Shown: positions 43,785 to 53,414, counted from the stretch's first letter. The stretch: DNA of 64,000 bases from an uncultured Sphingobacteriaceae bacterium (GCA_946480915.1 CAMLLO010000014.1:47506-111505); one strand, 5' to 3'. The notes: generated by a model not told the origin, from the letters alone. Program-made: numbers and translations.

Positions 43785-44486
43785 ATGAAATCACTTCAAG
43801 GCTTTCTTTTACTGCTCTTTATAAACAGCGGATGTTCAATTCAGTCGCGTCCCGATTTAATTAAAGGTTATCAGACAGATAAACTGATTTACAAGAATGA
43901 TTTTGAAAAAATTACGGATGATTTGATTGTAGAAACACCTCCAAATAAAAACTCTAAAGTATACGCTACTAATAATACCCTGTGTATTGATGTCGCTGCC
44001 GGCGCCACCGTTTGGTTGAATAAACAACTTAGCGGAAATTATCTTGTTCAGTACAGCAGAACGGTAAAAATTGATAGTGGACTAAATGACAGACTATCTG
44101 ATTTTAATCAGTTTTGGATGGCAAGCGATCCGAAAAAGAGCAATTTGTTTACCAGGAGCGGTGTTTTTGAGGAATATGATTCATTAAAAATGTATTACAT
44201 CGGCATGGGAGGAAATACCAATAAGACAACCAGATTTCGAAAATATTACGGCGATGGCAAGAAGCCATTATTGCAGGAGTATTTGGATGCTGAGCATTTG
44301 TTAAAGCCTAACAAAGAATATCACATCACATTAGTTGTTAAAAATGGCCTGCAGGAATTTTATGTAGATGGTAGGAAATATTTTAGCTTCAAAGATAACG
44401 AACCTTTAAAACAAGGATATTTTGGATTTCGAACTACGCAGTCAAGGCATGAAATAAAGGACTTTAGGATTTATTCTTTAAAATAG
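43785..44486 (+). CDS. DUF6250 family lipoprotein
   Basis: About 233 residues from ATG 43785 (MKSLQGFLLLL); in-frame codons further upstream do not give a signal peptide. The lipobox is INSGC near residue 16. The core DFNQFWMASDP, the YDSLKMYYIGMGGNTNKTTRFRKYYGDG segment (split YYIGMGGNTNKTTRFRKYYG) and QGYFGFRTTQSRHEIKDFRIYSL are typical of DUF6250, a jelly-roll-like domain found in proteins linked to polysaccharide use. Substrate unknown. Its 3' end overlaps the convergent nudix gene by 23 bases. Confidence 0.85.
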   Translation: MKSLQGFLLLLFINSGCSIQSRPDLIKGYQTDKLIYKNDFEKITDDLIVETPPNKNSKVYATNNTLCIDVAAGATVWLNKQLSGNYLVQYSRTVKIDSGLNDRLSDFNQFWMASDPKKSNLFTRSGVFEEYDSLKMYYIGMGGNTNKTTRFRKYYGDGKKPLLQEYLDAEHLLKPNKEYHITLVVKNGLQEFYVDGRKYFSFKDNEPLKQGYFGFRTTQSRHEIKDFRIYSLK

Positions 44487-44928
44487 CTTCAAGTCTTTCA
44501 AGAAATATCAGTTGTGCCGGATGAATTTTTTTTCGGGCTTCTTGCAAAGAAAACCATTCGGCTTTGTCGGTTTCCGGGAAGGATGCCGTTTTTCCCGATT
44601 TGGGTGGCCATTCAATCTCAAACATATTCGATGAAATATAGCTCTTGTCAAAGTCGGTTTGTATTGCCCATGCTTTTATGTTTTTGCCACTTTTTGACCA
44701 CGTGTCCCCGAGCCCGATGTACTCGTCCTTATCAATTACATTTCCTGTTTCCTCTGTAAACTCCCGGACGGCAACATCTAAAGGAACCTCATCTGAATAT
44801 TCTCCCTTTGGGATAGACCAAACGCCCAGATCTTTTGTTTGATAAAAGGGACCTCCAGGATGAACAAGCAAAACTTCTATTTTATCGAAGGTTTTAAAAG
44901 CCAATATTCCAGCGCTGTGTTTTTTCAT
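44464..44928 (-). CDS. Nudix hydrolase (MutT-like)
   Basis: 154 residues. MKKHSAGILAFKTFDKIEVLLVHPGGPF, then the nudix box area WSIPKGEYSDEVPLDVAVREFTEETG (key PKG, RE-x-x-EE-x-G). YTWxK-type ending region WSKSGKNIKAWAIQTD is of the NUDIX DUF4743/YjhB-like group annotated as NUDIX domain protein. Substrate unknown. It overlaps the DUF6250 gene by 23 bases at the stop side. Confidence 0.88.
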   Translation of the reverse strand: MKKHSAGILAFKTFDKIEVLLVHPGGPFYQTKDLGVWSIPKGEYSDEVPLDVAVREFTEETGNVIDKDEYIGLGDTWSKSGKNIKAWAIQTDFDKSYISSNMFEIEWPPKSGKTASFPETDKAEWFSLQEARKKIHPAQLIFLERLEAILKNKS

Positions 44929-45200
44929 GCTATTTACAATGTACTAACTTAAATACAGTGTCCTAATGATTTTATACTTAGTGTATGTATTTTTATATAC
45001 TTAATAAATAATTCGAATGTCAATAAAAATAAATAATTTAATAATTTGTCGATATCATTGATAGTTTGATATTAAAGTTTGTATTTTAGTGTCATATTGC
45101 TTTTGTCTATACTGCTTGGCTTAATATTTGTTAAAGTAGTATCGACCGCGAGTCATTAACTTAGTGTAATCGTAACACTATTAAAATTTGGAGGTATTTT

Positions 45201-45473
45201 ATGAAATTAACAGAATTATTATTAAACGGATTTAGCTTTAAAGAAATCTTAAAACAGTTTTCAATGGATCAGTCTGAAATCAAAATTCAGGACGAAGATC
45301 TTATCTTATCCCGTAAGGATTTAAGTAACATTGAAATCTTAAAAGAACGCATTTTAATCCAGGGGAAGAACACTTCCGGGATTGTAAATTTATTCGGTAC
45401 CCTACATTATAACTTGTTAAACCAACTTGCTGTTTTCGAATTAGATTCTGTTGAAAAGAAAGTTGTGGCCTAG
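45201..45473 (+). CDS. Hypothetical small protein, 90 residues
   Basis: Not recognised. Soluble; starts MKLTELLLNGFSFKEILKQF and contains alternating charged and hydrophobic stretches (ILKERILIQGKNTSGIVNLFGTLHYNLLNQ). A real Shine-Dalgarno GGAGG (45191-45195) lies 5 bases before the ATG, uncommon for this genome. Own terminator after the stop. The 272-base region before it holds no gene and is very AT-rich. Confidence 0.65.
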   Translation: MKLTELLLNGFSFKEILKQFSMDQSEIKIQDEDLILSRKDLSNIEILKERILIQGKNTSGIVNLFGTLHYNLLNQLAVFELDSVEKKVVA

Positions 45474-45497
45474 TGCTATTTTAAATACTTCTATTAT

Positions 45498-45529
45498 AAG
45501 GTCTGAAATTGAGTTTTCAGACCTTTTTT
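45498..45529 (+). terminator. Rho-independent terminator
   Basis: AAGGTCTGAAA / TTTCAGACCTT with a 6-base loop and T run. Ends the small hypothetical gene. Confidence 0.88.
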
Positions 45530-45620
45530 GTTTGTAAGATTAAGCATCTACCGAACTTTTGCTGATTTTTGCCGTAACAGGAATCATTTTTAATCAAATT
45601 ATCGATATATTCACTTTAGG

Positions 45621-46886
45621 ATGAATTTGCGCTCCAGATCACCAAGATATTTCTTTGTAGCACTTGCCTGGCTTTTACTACTGGCAACATCAGTTAAAGC
45701 TCAAGACAGCGACGAGCTTTTTCAGCGAGCCAGAAATTCTGCATTCGAAAAAAAGAATTATCCTTTAGCGATCAAACTTTCGCAAGAGGCATTGATCAAG
45801 AGCCCGGATTATAATGAAATTAGGGTCTTTCTTGGCCGCCTTTATACATGGTCGGACAAGCCAGACAGCGCAAGAATTCATTTCGGAATTGTGTTAAATA
45901 AAGACCCGGGTCACGAAGATGCAAGCCTGGCATATGGAAGTCTTGAATATTGGAATGATGATAATGTCAAAGCTCTTAATTTAGTTAACAATGGTTTAGA
46001 AGTGCATCCACATTCGAAGGGTTTACTTCTTTTGAAAGCGAAAATTCTAAATGGTAAGGGCGATTACGCTCAGGCGGATAAGACCGTTTCTCAGATTCTG
46101 AAGATCGACCCTAAAAATACGGAGGCCAGGGCAATGTCTCAAAGAATTAAAGAGAACAGCTCTAAAAACAAGTTTGGAATCAGTTATGATTTTGTTCATT
46201 TCGATAAGCAATTCGATGATCCCTGGCATTTGGCGAGTTTCGATTATGGCAGGCAAACTAAATTAGGATCTGTTTCTGCAAGGATAAACTATGCCAATCG
46301 TTTCAAAACTGACGGGCTGCAGTTTGAACTGGATGCCTATCCAAAAATTTCATCTACATTTTATACCTACGCTAGTGCAGGCTATTCTTCTGATAATATT
46401 TTTCCGAATTATCGTGCAGGATTTTCTTTATACGCCAATTTACCTGCTTCTTTCGAGGCCGATGCAGGATTCAGATTTTTAAGATTTGACGACAATACCT
46501 GGGTTTATACGCTGGCCTTGGGCAAATACTATAAGAATTACTGGTTTAACCTTCGGTCTTATTTAACACCTTCTGTCAGTTCCTTATCGCAGTCGTATTC
46601 TGTTAATGTGCGTTATTATTTTGGAGGGGCCGATGATTATATAAAGCTTGGTGCCGGAACCGGACTATCGCCCGACGAGTCTTCAAATATTGTTTTAATA
46701 GGAGGATTGGCCGACGGGACAAATTCCTATAAACTTAAATCCAATAATTTGAGCCTCGGTTTCGTACATACAATAAAAACATTCAATGTCCTTTCTTTAA
46801 ATGCTTCATGGCTTAATCAGGAATTTCGTAAAAGCACCTTTGGAAATCAAAGTACTGTATCCTTAAGTTATCAAAGACGGTTTTAA
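45621..46886 (+). CDS. YaiO-family outer-membrane barrel with TPR region
   Basis: 421 residues. The signal peptide ends at VKA/QDSD. Residues 30-170 hold TPR-like repeats (FQRARNSAFEKKNYPLAIKLSQEAL, SPDYNEIRVFLGRLYTW, PDSARIHFGIVLNKDPGHEDASLAYG). Residues about 175-421 form the YaiO-type barrel, starting GISYDFVHFDKQFDDPWHLASFDYG and ending STVSLSYQRRF with a terminal Phe. YaiO occurs in bacteria with surface-polymer or exopolysaccharide loci; function not fixed. Single gene, followed by a 21-bp tandem repeat. Confidence 0.85.
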   Translation: MNLRSRSPRYFFVALAWLLLLATSVKAQDSDELFQRARNSAFEKKNYPLAIKLSQEALIKSPDYNEIRVFLGRLYTWSDKPDSARIHFGIVLNKDPGHEDASLAYGSLEYWNDDNVKALNLVNNGLEVHPHSKGLLLLKAKILNGKGDYAQADKTVSQILKIDPKNTEARAMSQRIKENSSKNKFGISYDFVHFDKQFDDPWHLASFDYGRQTKLGSVSARINYANRFKTDGLQFELDAYPKISSTFYTYASAGYSSDNIFPNYRAGFSLYANLPASFEADAGFRFLRFDDNTWVYTLALGKYYKNYWFNLRSYLTPSVSSLSQSYSVNVRYYFGGADDYIKLGAGTGLSPDESSNIVLIGGLADGTNSYKLKSNNLSLGFVHTIKTFNVLSLNASWLNQEFRKSTFGNQSTVSLSYQRRF

Positions 46887-46895
46887 ATCTATTAT

Positions 46896-46965
46896 CACTC
46901 CGTCATCATCAGGAAGCCTCCGTCATTCATCAGGAAGGCTCCGTCATTCATCAGGAAAGTTCCAT
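46896..46965. repeat. 21-bp tandem repeat, about three units
   Basis: Units share CTCCGTCATT + CATCAGGAAGG; the first is 1-2 bases shorter and the last ends degenerate (GGAAAGTTCC). It lies 10 bases after the YaiO stop. On the minus strand it would read DG-x-FLMN repeats, but no start codon outside the repeat is present. Confidence 0.7.
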
Positions 46966-47155
46966 CGCTTTCGAAAAAAAATAATCTTCAGATTTAAGCC
47001 TCGGGGTATTTTGTTGCTAGAAAGGTCAATTTGTATCTGTAAGCGCGGTATGACAGGTTAAAAACTTATCATAACATTTAATAATCTTTATTAGGTGCAA
47101 CAAAATAATTTAAGCTTTCGTATACAGCGTCAATAATTTTTTATCACGCTCCATT

Positions 47156-49657
47156 ATGTTAAAAAAGTTTAATGTATTACAAAGTCTAATATTAGCGGTT
47201 CTTGCGCTGCTGTGCCAGGTTAGTTTTGCCCAAAATGTTGGTATAAATTCAACGGGTACAGCACCTGATGCTTCGGCAGGGTTGGATGTTAGTTTTACAG
47301 ACAGGGGGTTTCTGGCACCCAGAATGACGCTGGCCCAAAGAGGTCTTATATCAAATCCGGCCCAAGGTTTACTTGTTTATCAAACAGATGGAGTGGCTGG
47401 TTTTTATTACAATTCAGGAACTTCTGCTTCTCCTGTTTGGCTCTTGCTAAGCACCGGCACATCTGGTTGGAGCACAACAGGAAATTCAAGCACTACAGCT
47501 GGAACCAATTTTCTGGGTACAACAGATGCAGTTGATTTTGTAATTAAAACGAATAACACAGAAAGGGCTAGATTTTTAAGTAGCGGCTATGTGGGTATTG
47601 GAACTACTACGCCTGCCGTGCCCCTGCATGTCTCTTCAACAAGCGGTAATATTCTGTATCTACAAAGTACAACTGGGGGCTCAGGTACTCAGGCCAGCAT
47701 TGCTTTTAAAACATATGGAGGCACGAATAACCCCACAGGCTTAATAAGTGCAGTAGATAATAATTACTCTTCATACTTTGCTTTTTTTACGAAGATGCCA
47801 GGAGCTGATGCAAATCCACTCGTAGAACGAATGAGGATCACAACTACAGGGGAGGTCGCTATTGGTACTGAAACAACAACTCCGGATGCATCTGCGAAAT
47901 TACAAATAAATTCTACTTCGCAAGGTGTGCTAGTTCCAAGAGTGCAACTTACTGCTACAACTATAGCAGCACCTGTTACTTCTCCCGCTACTGGTTTATT
48001 GGTTTATAATCTAAATACTACGGGTGATGTAACTCCAGGGTTTTATTATTGGGCGGGCACCTGGATTCGACTTTCACCGGGTGGTACAACGCCACTCACC
48101 TCAAATTACTGGACCTACGATACTAATAATATTTATAGTAATACCACCGGAAGCGTGGGCATCGGGACCGGTGGAGCTCCTGGTTTTAACTCTACTACTG
48201 CTACAATCGGAGGCGTTGCTAACCAGGTGCAAAGAGAGAAATTTTTGGTGAATGCAGGGACAACGACCTCAAGAAATGCTATTGTAGCAAAAGGCTCTAT
48301 CAACTCTTATCTTCAAATGAATATTCAAAATACATCTGCAGCGACCGGGGCAAGCACCGACATAGTAGCAACCGCAGATAACGGGAGTGAAACCACAAAT
48401 TATGTAGACTTAGGTATTAATAGTAGTACGAATAATCAGGATTATTTTGGAGGTGTAAATGATGCGTATTTATACAACTTGGGACAGGATTTTTTAATTG
48501 GTACAGGTACTACAGGTAAACACCTGGCATTTTTGACCGGAGGGGGCGTACAATCTACAAATGAGCGTATGAGGATTCAAGGTGACGGTAAGGTCGGTAT
48601 AGGCACGAATGCCCCAGCCGAACTCTTAGAAGTGAAGGGAACAGCATTATTCGGCGAAGGTACCACACGACAAGTAAAAATATCTAATGCAGAAGATGCC
48701 AATTCGCTAGATATTTTCACCTCCGCAGATAAGCCGCTACGAATTAGTAATAACGGTTTGGTTGATGGTGCAAGCTTACAACTAAAGGGCTCTGCCGAAA
48801 ACCACCTGTTTAGCTTTGAAGGTAAAGGAGGATTCAGATACTATTCAAGAAATACATCTTTAGAAAAATTCAGGGTTAATGATGGGGGAGATATTTATTT
48901 AACCACAACGGGGCAAAATACAGCCATCGATGCCAGGGGAAATATCAATGATTTTTATCAATTCAACGTAATGAATGAGAATTCAGGAAGTGATGCCAGT
49001 ACGGATATTGTAGCTACTGCCAACAATGGAGATGATGATGACGCTTACATAGATATGGGTATCAATAGCGAAAATTACGATGCTACCGTTAATGGAAATA
49101 CTGCTACTATCTTAAATGGTCCCAATGTTACCTATCTATATGGAAATGGCGCTAATATGGTTATTGGTAACGCTGCTCGTCAAAAACCCCTTATTTTTTT
49201 TACTAACAATTCAAATCAAGATGGAGGAGTAGATGGGAAGGGAACTGAACGGATGCGCATATTAGCAACTGGGGAAGTAGCAATCGGGACAAGCTCCGTA
49301 ACTTCCGGTGTTAAGCTTGAGGTTAACGGAAATATAAAGGCAACAAACGTCGCCTATTCTTCCGATAGAAGATTAAAAACCCAGATAGAAGATTTGGATT
49401 ATGGACTGAAAGACCTGCTGGCTTTAAAACCTGTTAAATATAATTGGAAAGATCCTCAGCAATCCAGTCAGAAACAAATAGGCCTGATTGCTCAAGATGC
49501 AAGAACTGTTATTCCCGAATTAGTATCCGGTGATGAAAGTAAGGAAACACTAAGTATCAATTACACAGAACTAATCCCCGTCCTTATCAATGCCATCAAA
49601 GAGCAACAAAAACAGATAGACGTGTTAAAGCAACAAGTTCAAAAACTTCAAAAATAA
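47156..49657 (+). CDS. Tail-fibre-type surface protein with S74 chaperone domain
   Basis: 833 residues. The signal peptide ends at SFA/QNVG. A long Gly/Thr/Ser-rich beta-rich body carries repeated motifs such as ASTDIVATADNGSE and ERMRITTTGEVAIGT. Its C-terminus is the peptidase_S74 intramolecular chaperone: SSDRRLKTQIEDLDYGLKDLLALKPVKYNW (key SSDRRLK), GLIAQDARTVIPELV, YTELIPVLINAIKEQQKQIDVLK (split YTELIPVLINAIKEQ). The last helix is a coiled coil for trimer formation. Not phage: no virion genes are near. A cell-surface adhesin or decoration is likely (inference). Confidence 0.85.
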   Translation: MLKKFNVLQSLILAVLALLCQVSFAQNVGINSTGTAPDASAGLDVSFTDRGFLAPRMTLAQRGLISNPAQGLLVYQTDGVAGFYYNSGTSASPVWLLLSTGTSGWSTTGNSSTTAGTNFLGTTDAVDFVIKTNNTERARFLSSGYVGIGTTTPAVPLHVSSTSGNILYLQSTTGGSGTQASIAFKTYGGTNNPTGLISAVDNNYSSYFAFFTKMPGADANPLVERMRITTTGEVAIGTETTTPDASAKLQINSTSQGVLVPRVQLTATTIAAPVTSPATGLLVYNLNTTGDVTPGFYYWAGTWIRLSPGGTTPLTSNYWTYDTNNIYSNTTGSVGIGTGGAPGFNSTTATIGGVANQVQREKFLVNAGTTTSRNAIVAKGSINSYLQMNIQNTSAATGASTDIVATADNGSETTNYVDLGINSSTNNQDYFGGVNDAYLYNLGQDFLIGTGTTGKHLAFLTGGGVQSTNERMRIQGDGKVGIGTNAPAELLEVKGTALFGEGTTRQVKISNAEDANSLDIFTSADKPLRISNNGLVDGASLQLKGSAENHLFSFEGKGGFRYYSRNTSLEKFRVNDGGDIYLTTTGQNTAIDARGNINDFYQFNVMNENSGSDASTDIVATANNGDDDDAYIDMGINSENYDATVNGNTATILNGPNVTYLYGNGANMVIGNAARQKPLIFFTNNSNQDGGVDGKGTERMRILATGEVAIGTSSVTSGVKLEVNGNIKATNVAYSSDRRLKTQIEDLDYGLKDLLALKPVKYNWKDPQQSSQKQIGLIAQDARTVIPELVSGDESKETLSINYTELIPVLINAIKEQQKQIDVLKQQVQKLQK

Positions 49658-49703
49658 ATACGAAATCCAATCTACCATACATTGTGAACCAAGAATATAG
49701 GTT

Positions 49704-50300
49704 ATGAGTAAAACCAATTCAAAAACCATTAATGTTTTCCTGTCATTAGATCAGGCATCTATTAATAGTTACTTTAATAAACATGATCCTTCACCGATTT
49801 ACAAGCGCCAGCTAAGTCATCAGTTCGAGCAATATATTCGCTCATCGGTGTCGTCGGCCAAACGCTTTGATCCGATTTTCTTTAAACTGAATTGTACGAA
49901 TGATATTGATCAGCAGTTTGCAGAACCTTTGATGTATGCCATACGCAGGCATTTCGCTGAAAAAAAATCTGAAGAGATTAAAGCTTTCACTAAGTATAAA
50001 AAGCGCAATTATGCGGTTGTGATTGTTAGTTTAGTTATTGTTATTTTATTTAATCTCTTATTACCCTTGTTGCTGAATAAAGATATAGCCGACGAAATAG
50101 GTCTAACCCACCTTCTCGACGTGTTTTCATGGGTTATCTTCTTTCACCCTTTAGATGAATTGCTTTTTAACTGGAATCCGCATTTAAAGAGAATTTTACT
50201 AATGAATAAGCTTACTACAGCCGAATCAATAATTATAGGTAATGAGAAAAAGGTTAGTACTCCTGTTACTACTGAAACTTTCAGAGTCGTTGCTGCATAA
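49704..50300 (+). CDS. Two-helix membrane protein of unknown family
   Basis: 198 residues; not recognised. The N-terminal 100 residues are soluble (FLSLDQASINSYFNKHDPSPIYKRQL). Two membrane helices follow (YAVVIVSLVIVILFNLLLPLLL and the THLLDVFSWVIFF region), then HPLDELLFNWNPHLKRILLMNKL and a short tail. Its last 59 bases overlap the SPOR-protein gene in another frame, so the two are likely translated together. It follows the S74 surface gene by 46 bases, suggesting a 47.1-53.4 kb unit with the kinase at the end. Confidence 0.7.
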   Translation: MSKTNSKTINVFLSLDQASINSYFNKHDPSPIYKRQLSHQFEQYIRSSVSSAKRFDPIFFKLNCTNDIDQQFAEPLMYAIRRHFAEKKSEEIKAFTKYKKRNYAVVIVSLVIVILFNLLLPLLLNKDIADEIGLTHLLDVFSWVIFFHPLDELLFNWNPHLKRILLMNKLTTAESIIIGNEKKVSTPVTTETFRVVAA

Positions 50301-51546
50301 GGTAATAGCTCAGTCTCAGTTAAGCCTCGAAAATTATTATTCGACCGGCAGTAATGGCCCTTTAGCAATAATGCCCATAGCCAGTTATCAAACCAGTAAG
50401 GGGTTTTATGCCGAAGGAAGGTACAATTATGAGGAATTAAATACTTTTTCATTCTACATGGGGAGATCGTTTTCAAAAGAATCTACTTTTTCATATTCAA
50501 TAAGTCCCATAGCAGGTATTGTTATCGGGCAATTTAATGGGGGCTCGGTTGGTGCAAACATCAGCCTCGGCTACAAAAACTTTTACTTGTACTCGCAGCC
50601 TCAGTACACTTTCGCAGTCGAGAATAGTGTCAATAATTATATTTATAGCTGGACAGATGTTACTTACAGTCCCTTAAGCTGGCTTTCAGTTGGCTTCTCT
50701 CTCCAGCACACTAAACCCAATCAGTCAAAAGGATTTTTGGAGAATGGATTGGTTTTGGAGACAGCTTTTAAAAAATTTACGTTTCCGATTTATATATTCA
50801 ATCCTCAGTCAAAAGACAGATCCATTGTTTTAGGCGCTAATTTTGAACTTAATTTCAAGAAGAAGAAAGTTTCAGAAAATAAAAAGTCCGACAGTTTTAG
50901 GGATGTTTATCCGGTCAATATTATTGCAAATTCAGCAGCAGAGGATAAAAAAGCTTCTTCAAATCAGGAAAGCGAGCATCTTACAGCAGGCGTGGTCAAA
51001 GTCCGTAGAGTGAATGTGGTTGTTCATACTAAAACCGACGACACTGAAATCCTTGATCATAATTTTAAGCCCACTCAGAATTTAAATTCTTCTTCCGAAA
51101 AACCGAACCAAATTAGTAGACAGCAGAGCCAGCTTGTTTCAAATATAAATGCAGGTGCTGGAACCGCCAAAGAGTTTAAAAGTTTACTAGCTCCTCCCGC
51201 TGTAAAATCGGGTTCGCCGCTAGATGAAAAAAAAGCGGAGATTTCTTCGGGTAATAGAGTATATTATGCATTATTATTAGGACCTTTTATCAATGAAGAT
51301 CAGGCGACAAAAATGAAAGATAAACTCGACATTGATTTTTCCGCTGATGTGGTGGTTTATTCAGAGCATGGAAAGTTTAAGATCAGAATTCCTGGCTTTT
51401 CGGAACAAAAAGAAGCCGAATCTTTTGGTTTAAATGTTACCATGGGCTTAAAAGTAGCTTCTTCTGTAGTTTCTTATAAAGTTAAGAATATTGATGCAGT
51501 GCCTTTGAAAACTTTACCGAAGCCATTTGAAGCAACCCAGTTATAA
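50242..51546 (+). CDS. Outer-membrane barrel-like protein with C-terminal SPOR domain
   Basis: 434 residues. Signal peptide (LLLLLKLSESLLHKVIAQ/SQLS). The first 200 residues are beta-rich with Gly/Tyr-aromatic repeats (GFYAEGRYNYEELNTFSFYMGRSF), like an outer-membrane barrel. A flexible middle follows, then a SPOR-like domain (about 345-420: VYYALLLGPFINEDQATKMKDKL, FKIRIPGFSEQKEAE), which binds denuded peptidoglycan in known families. Starts in the last 59 bases of the preceding gene. The hybrid kinase starts 47 bases after its stop. Confidence 0.72.
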   Translation: MRKRLVLLLLLKLSESLLHKVIAQSQLSLENYYSTGSNGPLAIMPIASYQTSKGFYAEGRYNYEELNTFSFYMGRSFSKESTFSYSISPIAGIVIGQFNGGSVGANISLGYKNFYLYSQPQYTFAVENSVNNYIYSWTDVTYSPLSWLSVGFSLQHTKPNQSKGFLENGLVLETAFKKFTFPIYIFNPQSKDRSIVLGANFELNFKKKKVSENKKSDSFRDVYPVNIIANSAAEDKKASSNQESEHLTAGVVKVRRVNVVVHTKTDDTEILDHNFKPTQNLNSSSEKPNQISRQQSQLVSNINAGAGTAKEFKSLLAPPAVKSGSPLDEKKAEISSGNRVYYALLLGPFINEDQATKMKDKLDIDFSADVVVYSEHGKFKIRIPGFSEQKEAESFGLNVTMGLKVASSVVSYKVKNIDAVPLKTLPKPFEATQL

Positions 51547-51593
51547 TAGTTGAATTTAGGAGATATCGTTAAAAATAGTATTAATAGAGATTT

Positions 51594-53390
51594 ATGAACA
51601 TCGGAAGCATTGTGTTTATTATTGGAGATGCACTCCCTACACCAATCTGGTTAACCTGGTGGTTTCAGCTATTTGTGGTGACTCTGGTCGCAGTAGGTGC
51701 TTATTTATTCCATCGCTCAAAAGTTAATGAAATTGAGCATCGGGTTGGCGATTTAGAAAGACAATTGCTTGAGCGCAGCGAGTTGTTATCGTATGCAAAG
51801 CAGAATGAACAGAGTTCTCGTGATCTTGCTGCTCTTGAAAGTAGAAATAAAAGTCAGTTGCTGTCCAAAATCAGTCATGATATACGCACACCCATGACTA
51901 CCATGATGGGAATGGCTGCATTGCTGAACGAAACTCAGCTAAATCCAGAGCAACACGAATACACGAATACGATACTTGATTCCGGTGAAAACCTGTTAAA
52001 GCTTATTAATGATATTTTGATAAACGATATTCTTGAATATTCAAGATTTGAATCAGGAAAGGAGCTCGAGCAGAAAGACTTCGATCTTCGAAATACAGTG
52101 GAAGAAGTACTGGATGTTTTTGCATCGAAGGCGGCTAAGCAAAACATTGACTTAATATACAATATTGATCACGATGTACCGACTCAGGTTGTTGGAGATG
52201 CAATGCGCTTGCATCAGATATTGACAAACCTGATGAAAAACTCTATACGTTTTACCCTGCACGGCGAGGTTTTTATAGCCGTACATTTTGTTAAAGCGAG
52301 TGATGATAACCGCGTGATGCTCGAGTTTGAAATACGAGATACCGGAATGGGAATGACTCCTGAAAAGGTAGCTCAGCTGTCAAAAGGATTTTCAGAACCT
52401 GTTTCGGCGTTAAATACCAATGGTATTACCTCGGGAGTGGGACTGATCATTTGCAAAAATCTGATATCACTAATGGGCGGTTCGATACAGGTTCAAAGTA
52501 AAGAACATGAAGGAAGCGTATTTAAATTTTCGATATGGTTAAGAACCAGCTTGCAGCAGGTACGCTCGAAACATATCGATATGGTATCTTTCGAGTCCAA
52601 AAGAGTCTTAATTGTTGATGACAATAGCACGGTTAATGCCTGGTTAAAAAAGCAGGTTGATCAATGGAAACTGTCGGGTACGGCAGTTGGTTCTGGTGAG
52701 AAAGCTTTAGCGCTTTTAGTGAAAGATCCGGATTATGATTTAGTAATTACTGATTTGGAAATGCCTGATATGAACGGTATTGCATTATCTAAGGCTATTA
52801 AATCTTTATATCCAGATCTTCCAATCATTCTTTTAAATAAGTTTGGAGACGAAAGACATAAGAAACACCTTGAACTATTTAGTTCTGTTATAAAGAAACC
52901 AATAAGACAGTATGTTCTTAATGAGCAGATTCATGTTGCTTTGCGCAACAGGCATAAAGTAAATGAGCCAAGCAAGTCAAAACTGTCGGCTGATTTTGCT
53001 AAGGAAAACCCTCTGAGGATTTTAATCGCGGAGGATGATGCGATGAATCAAAAAATGGTTATAAAGGTGCTGAATAAGCTGGGATATGAGCCTCATATGA
53101 CCAGTAATGGAAACGAAGTGCTCGAAGAAGTTAGCCTCAATAATTATGATGTGATATTAATGGATGTGCAAATGCCTGAAATGGATGGACTGGAAGCTAC
53201 AAAGATGATCCGCTTATGCTTAAGTGTTCAACCTACCATTATTGCGATGACTGCAAATACCTTACAAGGAGACAGAGATGCCTGTATGCGTGCCGGAATG
53301 GATGATTACATCAGCAAACCTGTTAAACTGGAAGACCTTGTTAATGTACTTGAAAAATGGTCGCTGCACTCTCAGCAAAAAAATATTTAG
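51594..53390 (+). CDS. Hybrid sensor histidine kinase with two receiver domains
   Basis: 598 residues. The first 40 residues form a membrane helix with TPIWLTWWFQLF, like the junction of large propeller-sensor kinases, but no sensor domain precedes it. HisKA with H95 (SKISHDIRTPM); ATP domain (NLMKNSIRF, DTGMGM, GVGLIICKNL). Receiver 1 (VLIVDDNS, ITDLEMPDM) has Asn in place of the usual Thr/Ser (IILLNKFG). Receiver 2 (ILIAEDDAMNQKM, LMDVQMPEMDG, AMTANT) looks complete. The dimer helix shows a duplicated INDIL-INDIL before EYSRFESGK. Function probably phosphorelay; targets unknown. Confidence 0.92.
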   Translation: MNIGSIVFIIGDALPTPIWLTWWFQLFVVTLVAVGAYLFHRSKVNEIEHRVGDLERQLLERSELLSYAKQNEQSSRDLAALESRNKSQLLSKISHDIRTPMTTMMGMAALLNETQLNPEQHEYTNTILDSGENLLKLINDILINDILEYSRFESGKELEQKDFDLRNTVEEVLDVFASKAAKQNIDLIYNIDHDVPTQVVGDAMRLHQILTNLMKNSIRFTLHGEVFIAVHFVKASDDNRVMLEFEIRDTGMGMTPEKVAQLSKGFSEPVSALNTNGITSGVGLIICKNLISLMGGSIQVQSKEHEGSVFKFSIWLRTSLQQVRSKHIDMVSFESKRVLIVDDNSTVNAWLKKQVDQWKLSGTAVGSGEKALALLVKDPDYDLVITDLEMPDMNGIALSKAIKSLYPDLPIILLNKFGDERHKKHLELFSSVIKKPIRQYVLNEQIHVALRNRHKVNEPSKSKLSADFAKENPLRILIAEDDAMNQKMVIKVLNKLGYEPHMTSNGNEVLEEVSLNNYDVILMDVQMPEMDGLEATKMIRLCLSVQPTIIAMTANTLQGDRDACMRAGMDDYISKPVKLEDLVNVLEKWSLHSQQKNI

Positions 53391-53414
53391 AGCTTCAATC
53401 ACTTTAGCGACTTT

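Noticed and set aside
46896..46965. Minus-strand repeat peptide (DG-x-FLMN) as a small gene
   Set aside because: No start codon before the repeat, and a stop lies a few codons upstream; treated as non-coding repeat.
47156..49657. Prophage tail-fibre gene
   Set aside because: It has a signal peptide and no capsid, tail or integrase gene nearby; S74 domains occur on bacterial surface proteins.
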